Origin: Gelatoporia subvermispora B
Taxonomy: Eukaryota; Basidiomycota; Agaricomycetes; Polyporales; Gelatoporiaceae
Assembly (NCBI GenBank): GCA_000320605.2
Contig: KB445801.1
Coordinates: 887,506-951,505, forward strand
Reading direction: 5' to 3'
DNA length: 64,000 nucleotides
Both the position numbers and the translations under genes were made by a program. Shown here one piece after another: positions 23,033-37,218 of this stretch (positions are counted from its first letter, which is position 1; the number at the start of each line of letters is the position of its first letter). The notes under the pieces were generated by a model. It saw only the letters and a list, made by a program, of their open reading frames with translations, had not been told where the DNA came from and did no database searches.

Positions 23033-24563
23033 GCAAAATTACGTCTTGTCATATTCTTTCGCGATGCGGTCCTCCATCACTGCCTAGAGAACGGAGTGTA
23101 ATGTGGGCTCCGTCCTTCCATACGAATATGCTCAGCTTATGCCCTTTCTACCGTTCTTAGTGAGGTATCATAATCGTCAGTTACGGCCGGGCCACTCTGG
23201 TGCTCATGTTCCATTCGTAGTACCGCACTACAGACACAGAAAAGAACGTATACATTGTCCCGGAGACCTCGAAATCTAAGGACCGAAACGTCTTAGAGGA
23301 ATCTGAATCATGCATAAGTTCTTATATGTAGATACCGCTACTACATGTCGGCTCCGTGTGAATTAAGATCCTATCATAAGAAGTGGCTGCTCTGTACTTA
23401 TCGAAGGATCAGTCTAATGACTCAGTAAGTCTCCTTCCTGAAGATGATACGATAACTGTCCAGAGGTCCAGTTGTCCTTGCTGGCATCTGAGGTGTTGTA
23501 CGAAACTCCGACGCGTCTCGAAGTTCGGGGTAAGTACTAACCTTTGTCAAGCAACTTGTGATCCTCCTTACCGCTATCCGATGCTATGCAGCATTTATGA
23601 GCCAGCCACACTGACTTTAAAAGACTGTGCCCCAGCAGTGTCGAGTCCTCGATGTTTCGTCTCAACTCCCCGCTGATCGGCCCGTGATGCGTGCATTGTT
23701 CACTTCACTATGCGGCGTGGTCTAATGTTTATTCTGGGCCAAATCATTTTGCGGTTGCAGTGCTGTACACCAGCTGACCACCTTTTTCCGATCTTGAATC
23801 AAACGTCAGCAAACTTTCCTTTTGCTTTGACCACTTCTACGTCTTTTTCGGACGAGAAGCGCCCTGGAAGCGGTAAAAGTGCCAACATCTTCCTGATGCT
23901 TGAAACCGCAGTAGTATCCTGCCGCGTCTCGCAAGCGAGTCGAAGGCGCGCCAAACACCTCTCACAGCTGTTTCCATATCAGTGAGCACGGAGTGAGGCC
24001 GGCTCTCGGGGAAGCATGCCCTGAGAGCGGCCCTCAGCGCCACTCTCTCGTGCTTAACGAACGACCAACTGATGAAGCGATGAATGCACTTGCAACCCAG
24101 TTCGAAGCCCCGATTATCTACAAGCTTTCCAAAACCGGTCATTGATGAGAAAACGGCTGTACGGCATGTAGGATGCGGTAAGACACGTCGATAATCTCCT
24201 CTGATGGTACGCACCCTATCCGGCCACAGCGTGTTGCCGACTGCAGGCAAACAGTTCACTTAAGCGTATTCGAAGAAGATACGGCAAAATGATTCACTTA
24301 ACCCTTCACTCGTCGAATATAGTCGCTAGGGTCATGACAAATGCTGACTCAGGATCATGTTTACCTCAACGTTCATCATCGTCACCATCTGCGCGGCTCT
24401 GCATACACTAAGGATCAGTGTCTACCTATCAATTGTAGCTGTGCCTTAGATGCCTTTAGACATGCAGTGGCGTAGTTCCTAACCTCAAGAGATATAGCCC
24501 CACTTTCTACGAGCTCCTTGACACCATCGACACCCTAGAATTACACATCCGCTATACTACTAG
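23033..24563. other. Intergenic between family copies 1 and 2
   Basis: About 1.5 kb with no supportable gene. A 140-codon open frame on the minus strand (23837-24259) has no recognisable domain or splice context and I do not count it as a gene. Confidence 0.4.
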
Positions 24564-25540
24564 ATGTCTTGCACCTCTAGTAAACTGACTCTCTTCGTAG
24601 CAGCACTTTGCGTGTCTTCCACTTGCTCCATTTCTCGAAATGTGACCATAGACGACTTTTACGGAGATCCTCATACTGGAGCGGTATTTAGTTACACACC
24701 GAATGCTTGGGCCTCAGGACGGACCTGCAGCGGGTGTTTAGCACAGCCAAACCCATCTGAGATGTACAATAAAACATGGCATGACTCGACAACCCACAAC
24801 ATCCCCTTTGCGACTGCCAGCGTGTCCTTCAATGGTGCGTGCTTATCTAGGTCTACTCGTGAAATCAAGGATACTAGCCCTAGCTAAGGCACTGCACTAT
24901 GGGTTTATGGTGCGTTAGCACATCTTGGAACCAAGTCACGCAGATTTACAACCTACTCAAACCTAACCTTCGAGCTCGATACTATCGTTGTTGGGTCTTT
25001 CGAAGCCAGCCCTCCCGTGTCCGCTTCTCCCAATACAACCTATGAATACAACGTTCTATTGTGGCACTCAGAGTCGCTACCATCAAAATTACACGGATTT
25101 ACACTGATCAACGAGAAGTCGTCTTTGATACTCTTTGATTATCTTGTGTATACGTGCGTGCTTCACGACAAGAGCTTCGAACTTCGCCCTGACTTACAGA
25201 AAAATGCGTCAGTACTACATTCGACGAGACACTTTCGACCACGACCTCATTCACACCCAGCAGCTACGCTAGCGTTACGATAGTATACAGTGGATCAACT
25301 GCAAGCTCAAATGCAAGTGGACACAAGAAGGGCGGCCGGATGAAAGCCATCGTTACTGCAGCAACGTGTGTGGGAGGCTTCTTGGTAATCGTCATGATTG
25401 GTACGATATTTTACCTGCGCAAACGGTGCTCGATGCAGGCTGGTGTCAGGCCGATTCTTACAAATCCAGTGGAATCGTTGAGGGGTACGCTTAGACGCGC
25501 ATTTTCCTACACATTTATTGAACGCTCCCGTATATGGTGA
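24564..25540 (+). CDS. Single-pass membrane protein of the PPxY family (copy 2), tail exon lost
   Basis: Exons 24564-24834, 24889-25153 and 25213-25540 give 287 aa. A signal peptide (LTLFVAALCVSSTCS) is followed by the family ectodomain: NVTIDDFYGDPHTG, CSGC, NKTWHDST, then GTALWVYGALAH, NLTFELD and FDYLVYT. Exon 2 is 265 nt, exactly as in copies 3 and 4. A Ser/Thr stalk and a transmembrane helix (IVTAATCVGGFLVIVMIGTIFYL) with LRKRC follow. In the intact copies a fourth exon carries the PPxY tail. Here the corresponding sequence (ATPPPAYEEV, 25557-25583) survives downstream, but no AG acceptor joins it in frame, so translation would read through into a different short tail ending at 25540. 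It could be a functional protein with an altered tail or an early pseudogene. Confidence 0.65.
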
Positions 25541-26865
25541 CACCGCATCAAGTGCAACCCCACCTCCAGCGTATGAGGAAGTGATATATATGATATCAGT
25601 AACCACGGTTGCCTAATATATTGAGATGTGAGGCCATACGACGACTCACTTGCAACCACCGCCAGATCGCATGACCCGCGTGCAAGATGACATATTTTTC
25701 GGTCGGTTACATGCCGATCAACCAGTCCGACGGCCAAAGTGACGTCTATATTTCAGCATCCTGTCCCAGCCTCACCGTCAATCTTCCATTCACGTTCTGA
25801 GGAGCTACTTGCTTTCTCTCCCTAGAACGACACCATAGACAAATATCGGGAGATCTTCTACTGGTGTGGTTGCGGCAATGTTTCGTATTCAATAAATGAG
25901 CTGTCCATTGCTTGATTGCACTCAGCGGATACTTTGACCGCTAATTTCGTTGCGCTTGCAAAGAGGGACAACCGTAAGCATTGTCGAGTAGCATCGTTCC
26001 GAAGCGAGTTGGTTGGACGACCACGAAATGTCGAGGGCACTAGTGGATGACCAATGTAATGCTAGGGAGCTACTGATGTCGTCCCTCTGCCTTTCTGCTC
26101 TGGGTCGGTAGCGCGACCTTGTAGTGGTACTACTAGCGACGAGGCGGTCTCCGAAAGTGGGCAGCGGACTGTCACGGTTGGCGCCTAATGCATACCGCTG
26201 CATTGATCTACTACCACGTGGCGCTGGATAAATCACAAGCGTCTGATCCTGAGCCGATGAGATCTCACTCATTCATCGGCAAGGTCGGGCGAGTCTGCGA
26301 AAACAGACTCTCTGATGACAATCGCAATGGCCTGCCGGTTTGCATTTTAGGCTACATTTATAAGGTAGGGGCCCATTACTGCGAAACATTCACCGGGACG
26401 GCTCTTTGAAGACGTCAGAAAGCCTTCGGGGTAGCATATCAGAAGCTGAGAAATGGCTGGGAAACAGATGCCGTAAAATACAAACAAACTACCAACAAAT
26501 TTGGACGTACGATGTGTGTGTGGGTCCACACCGATTTTCGGATATCCATGTGCAATTTCGTGTCTTCCCACATTCGCTTGCATCTCGCATCCCACCGCTC
26601 GGGGTGAACGGTCCGCCCAAACGCTCAAGCCAATCTGCTAATCGCTCTCCAAGGAACCGCCATCCCACTTTCGCTGGTCGAAACGACTGTCCATTTTGGG
26701 CTTGACTTCTCGCGCTGTACTTCGCATTGCTAATTCGCGCTCTGGGCATGGCTTCTCATCACCATATAAGAGCACCCCGTCCGGATGTCCAGATGACACG
26801 GCCAGCTGACGACCAACCACTCCATCGCTCTTGATCCCACTGTTCTCTTGTTGTACTTCTTGAAT
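25541..26865. other. Intergenic, with stranded exon-4 remnant and AOX promoter
   Basis: 25545-25615 contains the orphaned PPPAY tail exon of copy 2 (PPPAY codons 25560-25574). The rest shows no gene. A TATA-like ATATAAG lies at about 26764-26770, roughly 100 bp before the alcohol oxidase ATG. Confidence 0.5.
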
Positions 26866-29420
<2,555 letters not shown>

Positions 29421-31270
29421 ATGGACTAACTGCGCTTGCTGTCAGCACTGTTTGCTATCTGTTGCTCTCGATTGCTTGTTTCTTGTGTAGTATACTGCAT
29501 ACGTTTTCCCGTATTTCCAACAATGTTGCAACCAGCATCACGAAGATGGTTTCGGAATTTGATTCTGCCAATAACCCTGCTGTCATCCCACGGGGTGGCC
29601 AAGCGCGCGATCGAATCGCAGTCCCAGGAATTCTCTCTCATGCTCTAGGCATTTTACATGTCATTGCCTGTTGTTATTGTATTTCCGAAATTTTCGACCC
29701 TTCTGCCAGGCTCGCAGAGCACGCATTCCATCTTACGGCACGCGGACCTTGCGAGATCGCTCTAGATTGCGAAATACCAGAGCGCTCTGGATGATCCATT
29801 CGGGCTACGATGTCGTGCTCTGCTGTCCCATGCTAACGTCACCAGCGGGTACGTAACCGACCCCGAAAGAGCAAATTTCGAGAAATGCCGAACATAAGGC
29901 AACCGCATGGAATCTGATAGATTCAGAACCACCAGCAGGCACCAGAAAAAAATGCGGGGCCTCTCCGCACACCGTCAGACTTGAGAGATGGCCGTTGCAC
30001 TCAACCAATAGCCACACTGGATGGCACCGCGGCAAGGGGTCAGAAGTGTCGTCAGCAGCAGCTTCGCGCATTTCCAGGGGATGTTCAGATGTTATGATAT
30101 CTCGATTAGGCACATCTGCCGTATCTGATCTGATCCTGCCACGATGACCCTCCCCGCGAAGCTCGTATCCTCGGCGCACGGGAGCTGGGAAGTGTGGCTA
30201 GGGTAGCACAGGCTTGTTCCAGTCCCGAGCCAGGATCACATGGTGCATCACTGTATACGTCGGCTCTGTCAACGTCTACGACAGCTGCGCGGTCTACAAT
30301 TGCTACAAATCCATCGTAGATATTTCCTTAGGCTCAAACCGCGTCGTTCTTGCGAGTTGGTAGATGAGCGAAGTATGTGGGCGTGAGACGTGCGAGTGGA
30401 CGCGGGTGCACGGCCCGTTCGATCAGTTCGTTCTGACCGGCGTCTACAATGTGATGATTGCCGAACGAGACTTTGTTCATGTCCTCATCCTTGTAATTTG
30501 TAGTCGGCGACCGCATGCGCTTTTCTGCTCAACTCTATGGCGGGAAAAATTCTGACGACCGGCGCGATCTCCGTGGGATCTGTTCTGAGCAGCTCCCTCG
30601 CGTGCTTGGCCGCTGTGACCGAACTTTCCGACGCAACCTGTGTTACCCGTCCGCTGGATCATGCATCTGCTACGCCAGGCCCACCAGGGGAAAGTCCTGA
30701 GCTGGAAAATGTACTAGACTGAAGTGGGAAGAACATGGACACAACTATAAACATGCCGACCACCAATTAGGGGAAGGGCCCGACGCTCCAAAGCCGCTGC
30801 TTCGGGATACTCTCATCCAACGCCACACTAACTCTACCATCGGTTGGATTTGCGGCAGCGCATCACGAGTGGTTCTCCCTTCTGACTTCGCGCGTTAGAA
30901 CCTGCGCAAGAATTCCGGAGGTTGCGAGGCAGGCGGATTGCGGCGGACGCTGATTCGCAGATCAGGCCACAGCTAATGTTCAGGCGCATGTGACTTTTCT
31001 CATCAGCCGGATTTGTGGAGATTGGCTGCGAGCGCGCCTGTCAAGCACGTCCAGAAGCCTGCCCTGGTGGGAGCTGCCCCGGTTCCCTCGCGCTTCTCTG
31101 TGGCTGGCGTGCGCTGACTCTAAGGGATCTCCAAGCACAACAGCCAATCTTCCTCGGCGATGTCACGGCATGAGTTTACTTGCACGAAGCGGCCACAGCG
31201 TCCGATGTATGCTCCTTAAAGGGTCGCACCTCCACGAGCGTCCCCCCACCCCCTACCGTTCAGACTCCAG
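29421..31270. other. Intergenic between AOX and DUF6534 gene
   Basis: 1.85 kb. Several short open frames are present, but none has recognisable protein features, splice signals or codon pattern. I see no RNA gene or clear repeat. Confidence 0.4.
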
Positions 31271-33031
31271 ATGGCGAACCCAGCCACTATTGCGTAGGTG
31301 GCCCATCTCCACGCTGCAGAGATTTTGACTGATCCTGTCGTTTACAGGCACGGGCCTGGCCTCCTGGGCACGATATTAAATGTGCTCTTCTACGGGATCA
31401 TGGTCACACAGACTTTTCTGTATTACAACACTTACAGGAGGTGCGACCTCTGCCGATCCACGAACATCGACCGCATACTGACCGCGATCTGTGTCTGATA
31501 GAGATCGTCTATGGATGAAGTTGTTTGTAAGTGCAATATATAGACGTGGCTCGTCGGAGATTGACGCTTGCATTAGGTCGCAGGCCTGTTCATCGCCGAC
31601 ACTGTCAACTCGGCTTTCGACATATGGTGGATCTATGATGTCGTCATCAACCACTTCGGTAAGTAACTGAACGACACGTACACTTCGAGGTTCTCAATAT
31701 GTTCTTCAGGCGACTTTTCTGCCCTCGAGACCGGTAACTGGGGTGAGTATCGATATTATTTCAGGACATGGTGTCCATACTAACAAAGCTTCAGTCTTTG
31801 CTACAGGTATGTTGGCACCTCTCACGGGTCACATACCATCTTGATGTCATGATCACATGTAACAGATCCTGCCATGGTGGTATGTCCCTGTACCATTTTG
31901 TGGCTCGACAATTATTCACGATGGACGTACATCAGGGGATTATCGCGACCAGTGTTCAGCTTTTCTTCGCATGGAGAATCAAGGTCCTGACGCAGAATAA
32001 CTGGATCGTGGGAGTTGTTGTGTTTTCTGCCATGGGTTCAATTTGTACGTGTTTTTCAAACGGTCGTGATACTGTGGCTCACCAATGAATGTTTAGTCGG
32101 CGGCCTCGGAACCGCCATTGCCATTCATTACGTCCCCGAGTTTATCGAATTTCAGAAATTCCAGGCTGTCGTCATTATCTGGCTCATCCTCGCAGCTATA
32201 TGCGACACCACTATCACCATATCTTTGACTATACACCTGGTGAGTCCGATACACAATACTTCGAAATTGTATTGCTAACCTTTGACAGCGACGTCACCGA
32301 ACTGGCTTCGCTGCGACAGACCACTTGCTGGACAAGATCATTAGGAGTGAGTGTATGCGCCTTAGTACCGGAGAAAGACTCATATATGCGTCGTAGTCAC
32401 TGTCCAGAATGGTCTCATCACCGCCTTATGGGCCATCGCGGACTTGATCACATACCTTGCGACAGTGCGTCTCTACCGCCGCTAAACCATGATTGATATC
32501 ACTCACTCGATCCGCTTCCACAGCCCACCGGAGCGTACGTATTCCCTACCAGAGATGCCTAGAAGTGGCAGGCGCTGACAAACGCATACAGCCACCTCGC
32601 GCTCAATTTCCCGCTCGCAAAATTATACACGAACTCCCTGCTGTCGACTCTGAACTCGCGCAGGTCGGGCGAGAGCTATGCTCAGAAAACATCAGAAACC
32701 TCGAGCCCCGGCATCATCCAGCCTCGCGATCTCACTAACCTGGCCAGCAGGAAGGTCAGCAGCATTGCTCAAACCCCGCTACTCCTCACGTGCCCTTGAC
32801 GCTGACTGGCGCACATTTCTACAGGGCGGCGACGTGGTGCCGGTCAACTTCAACGCTACCGCACATGCAGAGGTATGTCTGCCCGGCATGTACGGCGATT
32901 ACGGCACCAAGCTGACGGGGCAGGTGTATGTCGGCGTTGAGGTTGAGGAGGCGCACGAGATGGGCGACATGAAGCAGAAGCGCGACGTAGAATGGTCCGG
33001 GGACGACTCGATTAACTCGCAAAAGGCATAA
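31271..33031 (+). CDS. DUF6534-type multi-pass membrane protein
   Basis: Basidiomycete-specific integral membrane protein of unknown function. Exons: 31271-31293, 31348-31440, 31502-31526, 31577-31658, 31710-31742, 31795-31806, 31866-31879, 31936-32044, 32097-32239, 32289-32346, 32397-32464, 32524-32534, 32592-32754, 32825-33031 (346 aa). Five of the fourteen exons are 25 nt or shorter (23, 25, 12, 14, 11), so naive prediction would miss them. Hydrophobic segments include LLGTILNVLFYGIMVTQTFL, VQLFFAWRI, FQAVVIIWLILAAICDTTI and LITALWAIADLITYLAT, consistent with about seven helices. Family marks are YRRDRLWMKLFVAGLF, HYVPEFIEFQ and RTGFAATDHLLDKIIR. The C-terminal tail is hydrophilic. It is convergent with the Zn2Cys6 gene. 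A receptor-like role is sometimes supposed for such proteins but is not shown by the sequence. Confidence 0.85.
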
Positions 33032-33267
33032 TATGTGCATAGAGATTGTCGTATTCGTTCTGCATTACTTGTATCAAGGCCCGTGGGCTATCGTGCATTA
33101 GGTATTACAATTGCAGTGAGACATTGTTAGCGTTAGTACAGATCAGGGGAAGCTCGAGTGATGTAAATAGGACGATGGTGAGAGACGCGCGCGGTAGATA
33201 GATCATGCAAGACGAGGATAATGCAAGGAAGAGACGATACAGAATGCGAGGGAAAAAATAGCGAGAT

Positions 33268-36118
33268 CTATGCAGGTGGATTAAAGTCGCCCCCACCCAT
33301 GGGCCAATTCGTCATACCAGCCAGACGCGCCCAGTCGAGCTCAAACTCGCTCTGCAGCATCTCGAACGGCATCATCATCGACTGCATGTTCGTCCTCGAC
33401 ATGCCCGCTTGCATTCCTACTGCCATAGGGACCTGGTTGTATGGCTCCGATGTGAGCGAAGAGATGGAAGATACAGGCGGGAACGACATGGAATGTCCAG
33501 CCGAGAACACAGAATTAGCGGACGGCATATCAGAAGACGAGGACGACAGTGGCGAGGAGAGGTATGGTATGAATGTGCCCTGGGGAGCCGAGGACGCGAG
33601 TGACGTGAAGGCGGAGGGAAGGTTGAACGAGTCGGCCTCTGTCGTGAGCCGTGATGACGACGCAATCGACCCATAGCCATCCGTCCGAGGCAAACTTGAG
33701 CTGCTCGCGCCCTCGAGCACGGTCTGACTCTGCTGGGTGGCGGAACCGGTCTGCACCTCGTCTGCACCCTGATCCTCATTGCGCCCCCACCCGCCAGCCC
33801 GTCGAAGTGCCTCGAGAACGCGCACAGCGCGCTGTGCGTTCTCGCCCGCGCCGTCCTCGGACCCCGCGGCGGCGTCTACGCACGCCTCGAGGAAGCGCAC
33901 GGCATCGTCCATGAGCGCGAGGCACTCCTCCGCGCGCGCGTGCGGCGGCGTTTGCGAGAGCGCGCCAGCGAGCGCAACCGCGCCGTCGAACACGAAGTAC
34001 GCATACTGGAAGATGTGTGCAGGCGCGGAGGCAGCCCAGTCCGCGAGCGCACAGGGCGATGTGCGGACGGAGCAGAGGGTACGCTCGAGCTCGCAGGCGA
34101 GGTCGATGCACCGCTGCCGACTCGGGTTCAGGCTGTGGCGCGGGGTGCCCATTGCGCGGGGCGGGGGGAGAATCGGGGGAGGGTGCATAAGGTAGGGGCG
34201 GTGTATGGCCATGAGAGCACCCAGGTAGTAGGCGGCGAGGGTGTGTCGCTGGTAGATGGCGTTACGCTCAGATAATTGGCCTTCGGGGGAATCTACACCG
34301 TTGCCGAATGTCAGAATAGAACGCTGGGAGGTGTTACGCCATTGCAGTTCAGTAGGCAATTTGCTCAGCCAGTCCTGGAATTTTTGGTCCATCTCGAGCA
34401 CAGCGGCATATGGTGGTGTGTTAATGCCAAGGCACTGCCGGGACAAGATGAATATCATTGCAATGCATATGCTAATGAGACTCGCTTACCCTCTCTGCAC
34501 CCTCACCGATGACTTCACAGAGCCGAATGAAGGCTTGCTGGTAGGGGGCATGGGGGTTTGGCGAGCCGTCACTATGTACCGAAGGTGGTAGTAGCATGAC
34601 GTCGTAGCTGCCCTTGCTTGCCATATGTGGTCGTCCCAGGATAAAGGAATATATCCTATGCACCGCAAGGCACATCAGTTGACATCTTCCTGCGGGAGCG
34701 TACGAGTTTGACTGACCGGTCAGCCGCCCATATACACCACCAGGCGAGAATGCGCAATTCGGACTCTTCTTTGCCCATGGCTTCCCATTTGCGCCAGCCA
34801 GGGTCGCGATGCAGCCCCATAGCTTGCGCGTTCCGCATTGCGGTTCCTGTCAGCTTCCAGGCTTCACTGACACGTCCATGGTCTGCCAGATACGCCGCGA
34901 GAAGCGAGGCGCCAATGCAACTCAGGACTGCGCCATTTACCGAGCTCTCCGACGAGGAATACGCAGGAGCAGCGAGCAGGATGTCCTCGACGAGCCGTCG
35001 CGCTACTTGGGCGTGGGTGAAATATGCACTGCTGCGCGCACCGGCGCCAGGAGCGAGTGCGAGCACGGAGAAAAGGAGCGAAAGCCAATGCGGATTGACC
35101 TCCTCGCGGCAGCCAGGGCATCCGCCGACTGCCGCACAGCTTGCGCCCGCGCAGCGCACATTGAGGTGGCGCCATGTCCGAAGGCACGCACAGCGGAACC
35201 AGTGCTCGGGGAGCCCGAATTGCCAGTTGCGCTCAGCGAAGAACGCGTCGAGGAGCGTCTCGCTTCTCGAGCGGGAAGGGAGCTGTGAGACGAGACGGCG
35301 GATCTCGGACGTGAGCGCGTTGGGTCCGAGCGTCGATACGTCTTCTGGGAAGGGGTTCGTCATTGGGTTTGAGCGGGCGTAGGGGAAGCGCCAGCGCTCG
35401 ACCGTGCCCAGCTAGGAGGATATAAATACGGGATGATGCGAAGCTGTGGAAAAACGTACTCGGTGAAGTGCACAGAGGATAGTCCCGCAGCCCACGTACT
35501 CGTTGCGGGGAGCGAGGGAAAGCTGTGCAAGCGCAACCGCTGCGACTTGCACGTCAAAGTCTATGAGCGCACGCGGGCACTCTTCCGTTACGGGAGAGTT
35601 GCCGGGCGAGCCACTCCCCGAGGCCATTCCAGTAAGAGCGGATAGATCAAGAGATGGCCTTTGTGATGCACTATCGGAGGACTCTGTAGAAGCTTCTGTT
35701 GTAGATTGTTCTGGCGATGCGCTACCATTGGTTAGGATCGCGGTTCGCTCGTTCAGTGCGTTGTTTTGGCGGGAAATAGTTTGTTCAAGTGCGGCAATTC
35801 GAGCAGATAGAGCCTGGATCGTGTCTTGCGCGGCATCCGTGAAAGTCACAGGCGGTCGCTGGGGGGTGGGTCGGACAACGATTGGTTCCCACCGACATAG
35901 ATGTGCTACCCCCCGAGAAGTACACAAGCCGCAGGGCGTCTGCCTGTCGCATTTCTGTCATCATGTGTACAATCGTGAGGTCTCGACTGTGGGAAATAAA
36001 TGTGGATACTCACTTGACGTCGTTTGGTGCATTCCACGCAACTAAGCCGTTGCCTGCGGCGGGTCTGCTTCACCCTTCCTCCCTCGCTGGTTGTGGGTGT
36101 TACTGATGCCTGAGACAT
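33268..36118 (-). CDS. Zn2Cys6 fungal-specific transcription factor
   Basis: Nuclear DNA-binding regulator. Exons on the minus strand: 36014-36118, 35460-35954, 34717-35411, 34490-34655, 33268-34434 (875 aa). The zinc cluster has six cysteines at residues 27, 30, 37, 43, 46 and 55 (CVEC, then C, C, GLC, then HLC), split by the first intron. A coiled coil follows (IQALSARIAALEQTISRQ). The middle-homology domain shows LRILAWWCIWAADR and ILGRPHMASKGSYDV, typical of fungal-specific transcription factor domains. The last third is Ser/Pro/Met-rich and may hold an activation region. Exon 3 has high GC and an Ala-rich composition. Targets cannot be read from the sequence. It is convergent with the DUF6534 gene. 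Confidence 0.9.
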
Positions 36119-37218
36119 GTTCTGTTCTGCTAACTATACGGATAGAAAGCCGGATAAATCGGATTCAGTAGGAACTTAATGAGGTCAGTCCGAGGAGGTG
36201 CTATGTGCGCGAGGGGGAAGAGCGCATCATCGCATGTAAGGCCTCTCGGATCGTTATGAGGAGTCCAGAGCCGAAGACGCTGGATTCCAAAGCGGTGCTA
36301 ACGCTCGCCGATAGTTGGTTGCGATTGGTTGAGGAGAGAACAGAAAGTGCTATCGCCGAACACTCGCACTTAGCCCCTCAAGCGCCCGTTTTTCTCGGAG
36401 CGCCCGTTCCCTAGCGCCCGGCTGTGATTGACCTTCCTCTCGCCGAGCCGCGTCCGACGCGTCACCATCCGCGCGTTAAAATCGCCTCTGTGTCTTATCT
36501 CCCAGCGAACTAGGCTGCAGTCCAGATATTTTGGACAGCGCACTCTGTATTTATGTACTGAGGCCAAGAGTCATGCTGTGAATGCTTTGTCATACGCACC
36601 CCGAGACCACCACGTGCCCCCGAACTATCTCCTCCCGGTGAGCTTCGCGTTCAAACGATAACCTGGCCGTGAAAAGCGCGAGAACTGTCGTCCGCTCCTA
36701 CGGATTGTAAGCGTCAAAAGATCAAACATTCCCGAACCAGAACAAGCAGGTTGAGCAATCTACTGCACTCCGATGAGACGTATAACTGCTGCGCATGCAA
36801 GCCTGTCCTGCCGCCGAGGCAGAGCTTTCGCGCCAAAAGTCTGAGGGACATACGATTTTCATTTCATTGAGGCTCAGATATGGTCTAGCGGGCTCCCTTG
36901 GTGAGATAACGACACAGCGACGCACCGTGCTCACCGGACGGACGGACGTCTAGCCGTGCTTTGTGTAAGCAAGCGTGACCTAGGCATGCTGCACATTGTT
37001 TCCACAGAATATTCACGTCCTATGAAGCGCATTCTCTCGGTTTTCTCGGGCAGACGTGACGTGTAAGAAGCAGAAGCGGGGCAACTCACGCACCTGGGCC
37101 ACCGTAAGGTGATATCGTGCTAGCTTGGAAGTTGTCGAGGCACCACCACAATTTCGTGATCCACAATGTTCACAAAAATATAGACAGTTCTGAAACAAAT
37201 CTGGACCAAGCCTTGAAT
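36119..37218. other. Intergenic between divergent Zn2Cys6 and AT-hook genes
   Basis: 1.1 kb containing the two promoters. No other gene is visible. Confidence 0.4.

Noticed and set aside
23837..24259. 140-codon minus-strand open frame
   Set aside because: No recognisable features and surrounded by decayed sequence; an open frame of this size can occur by chance.
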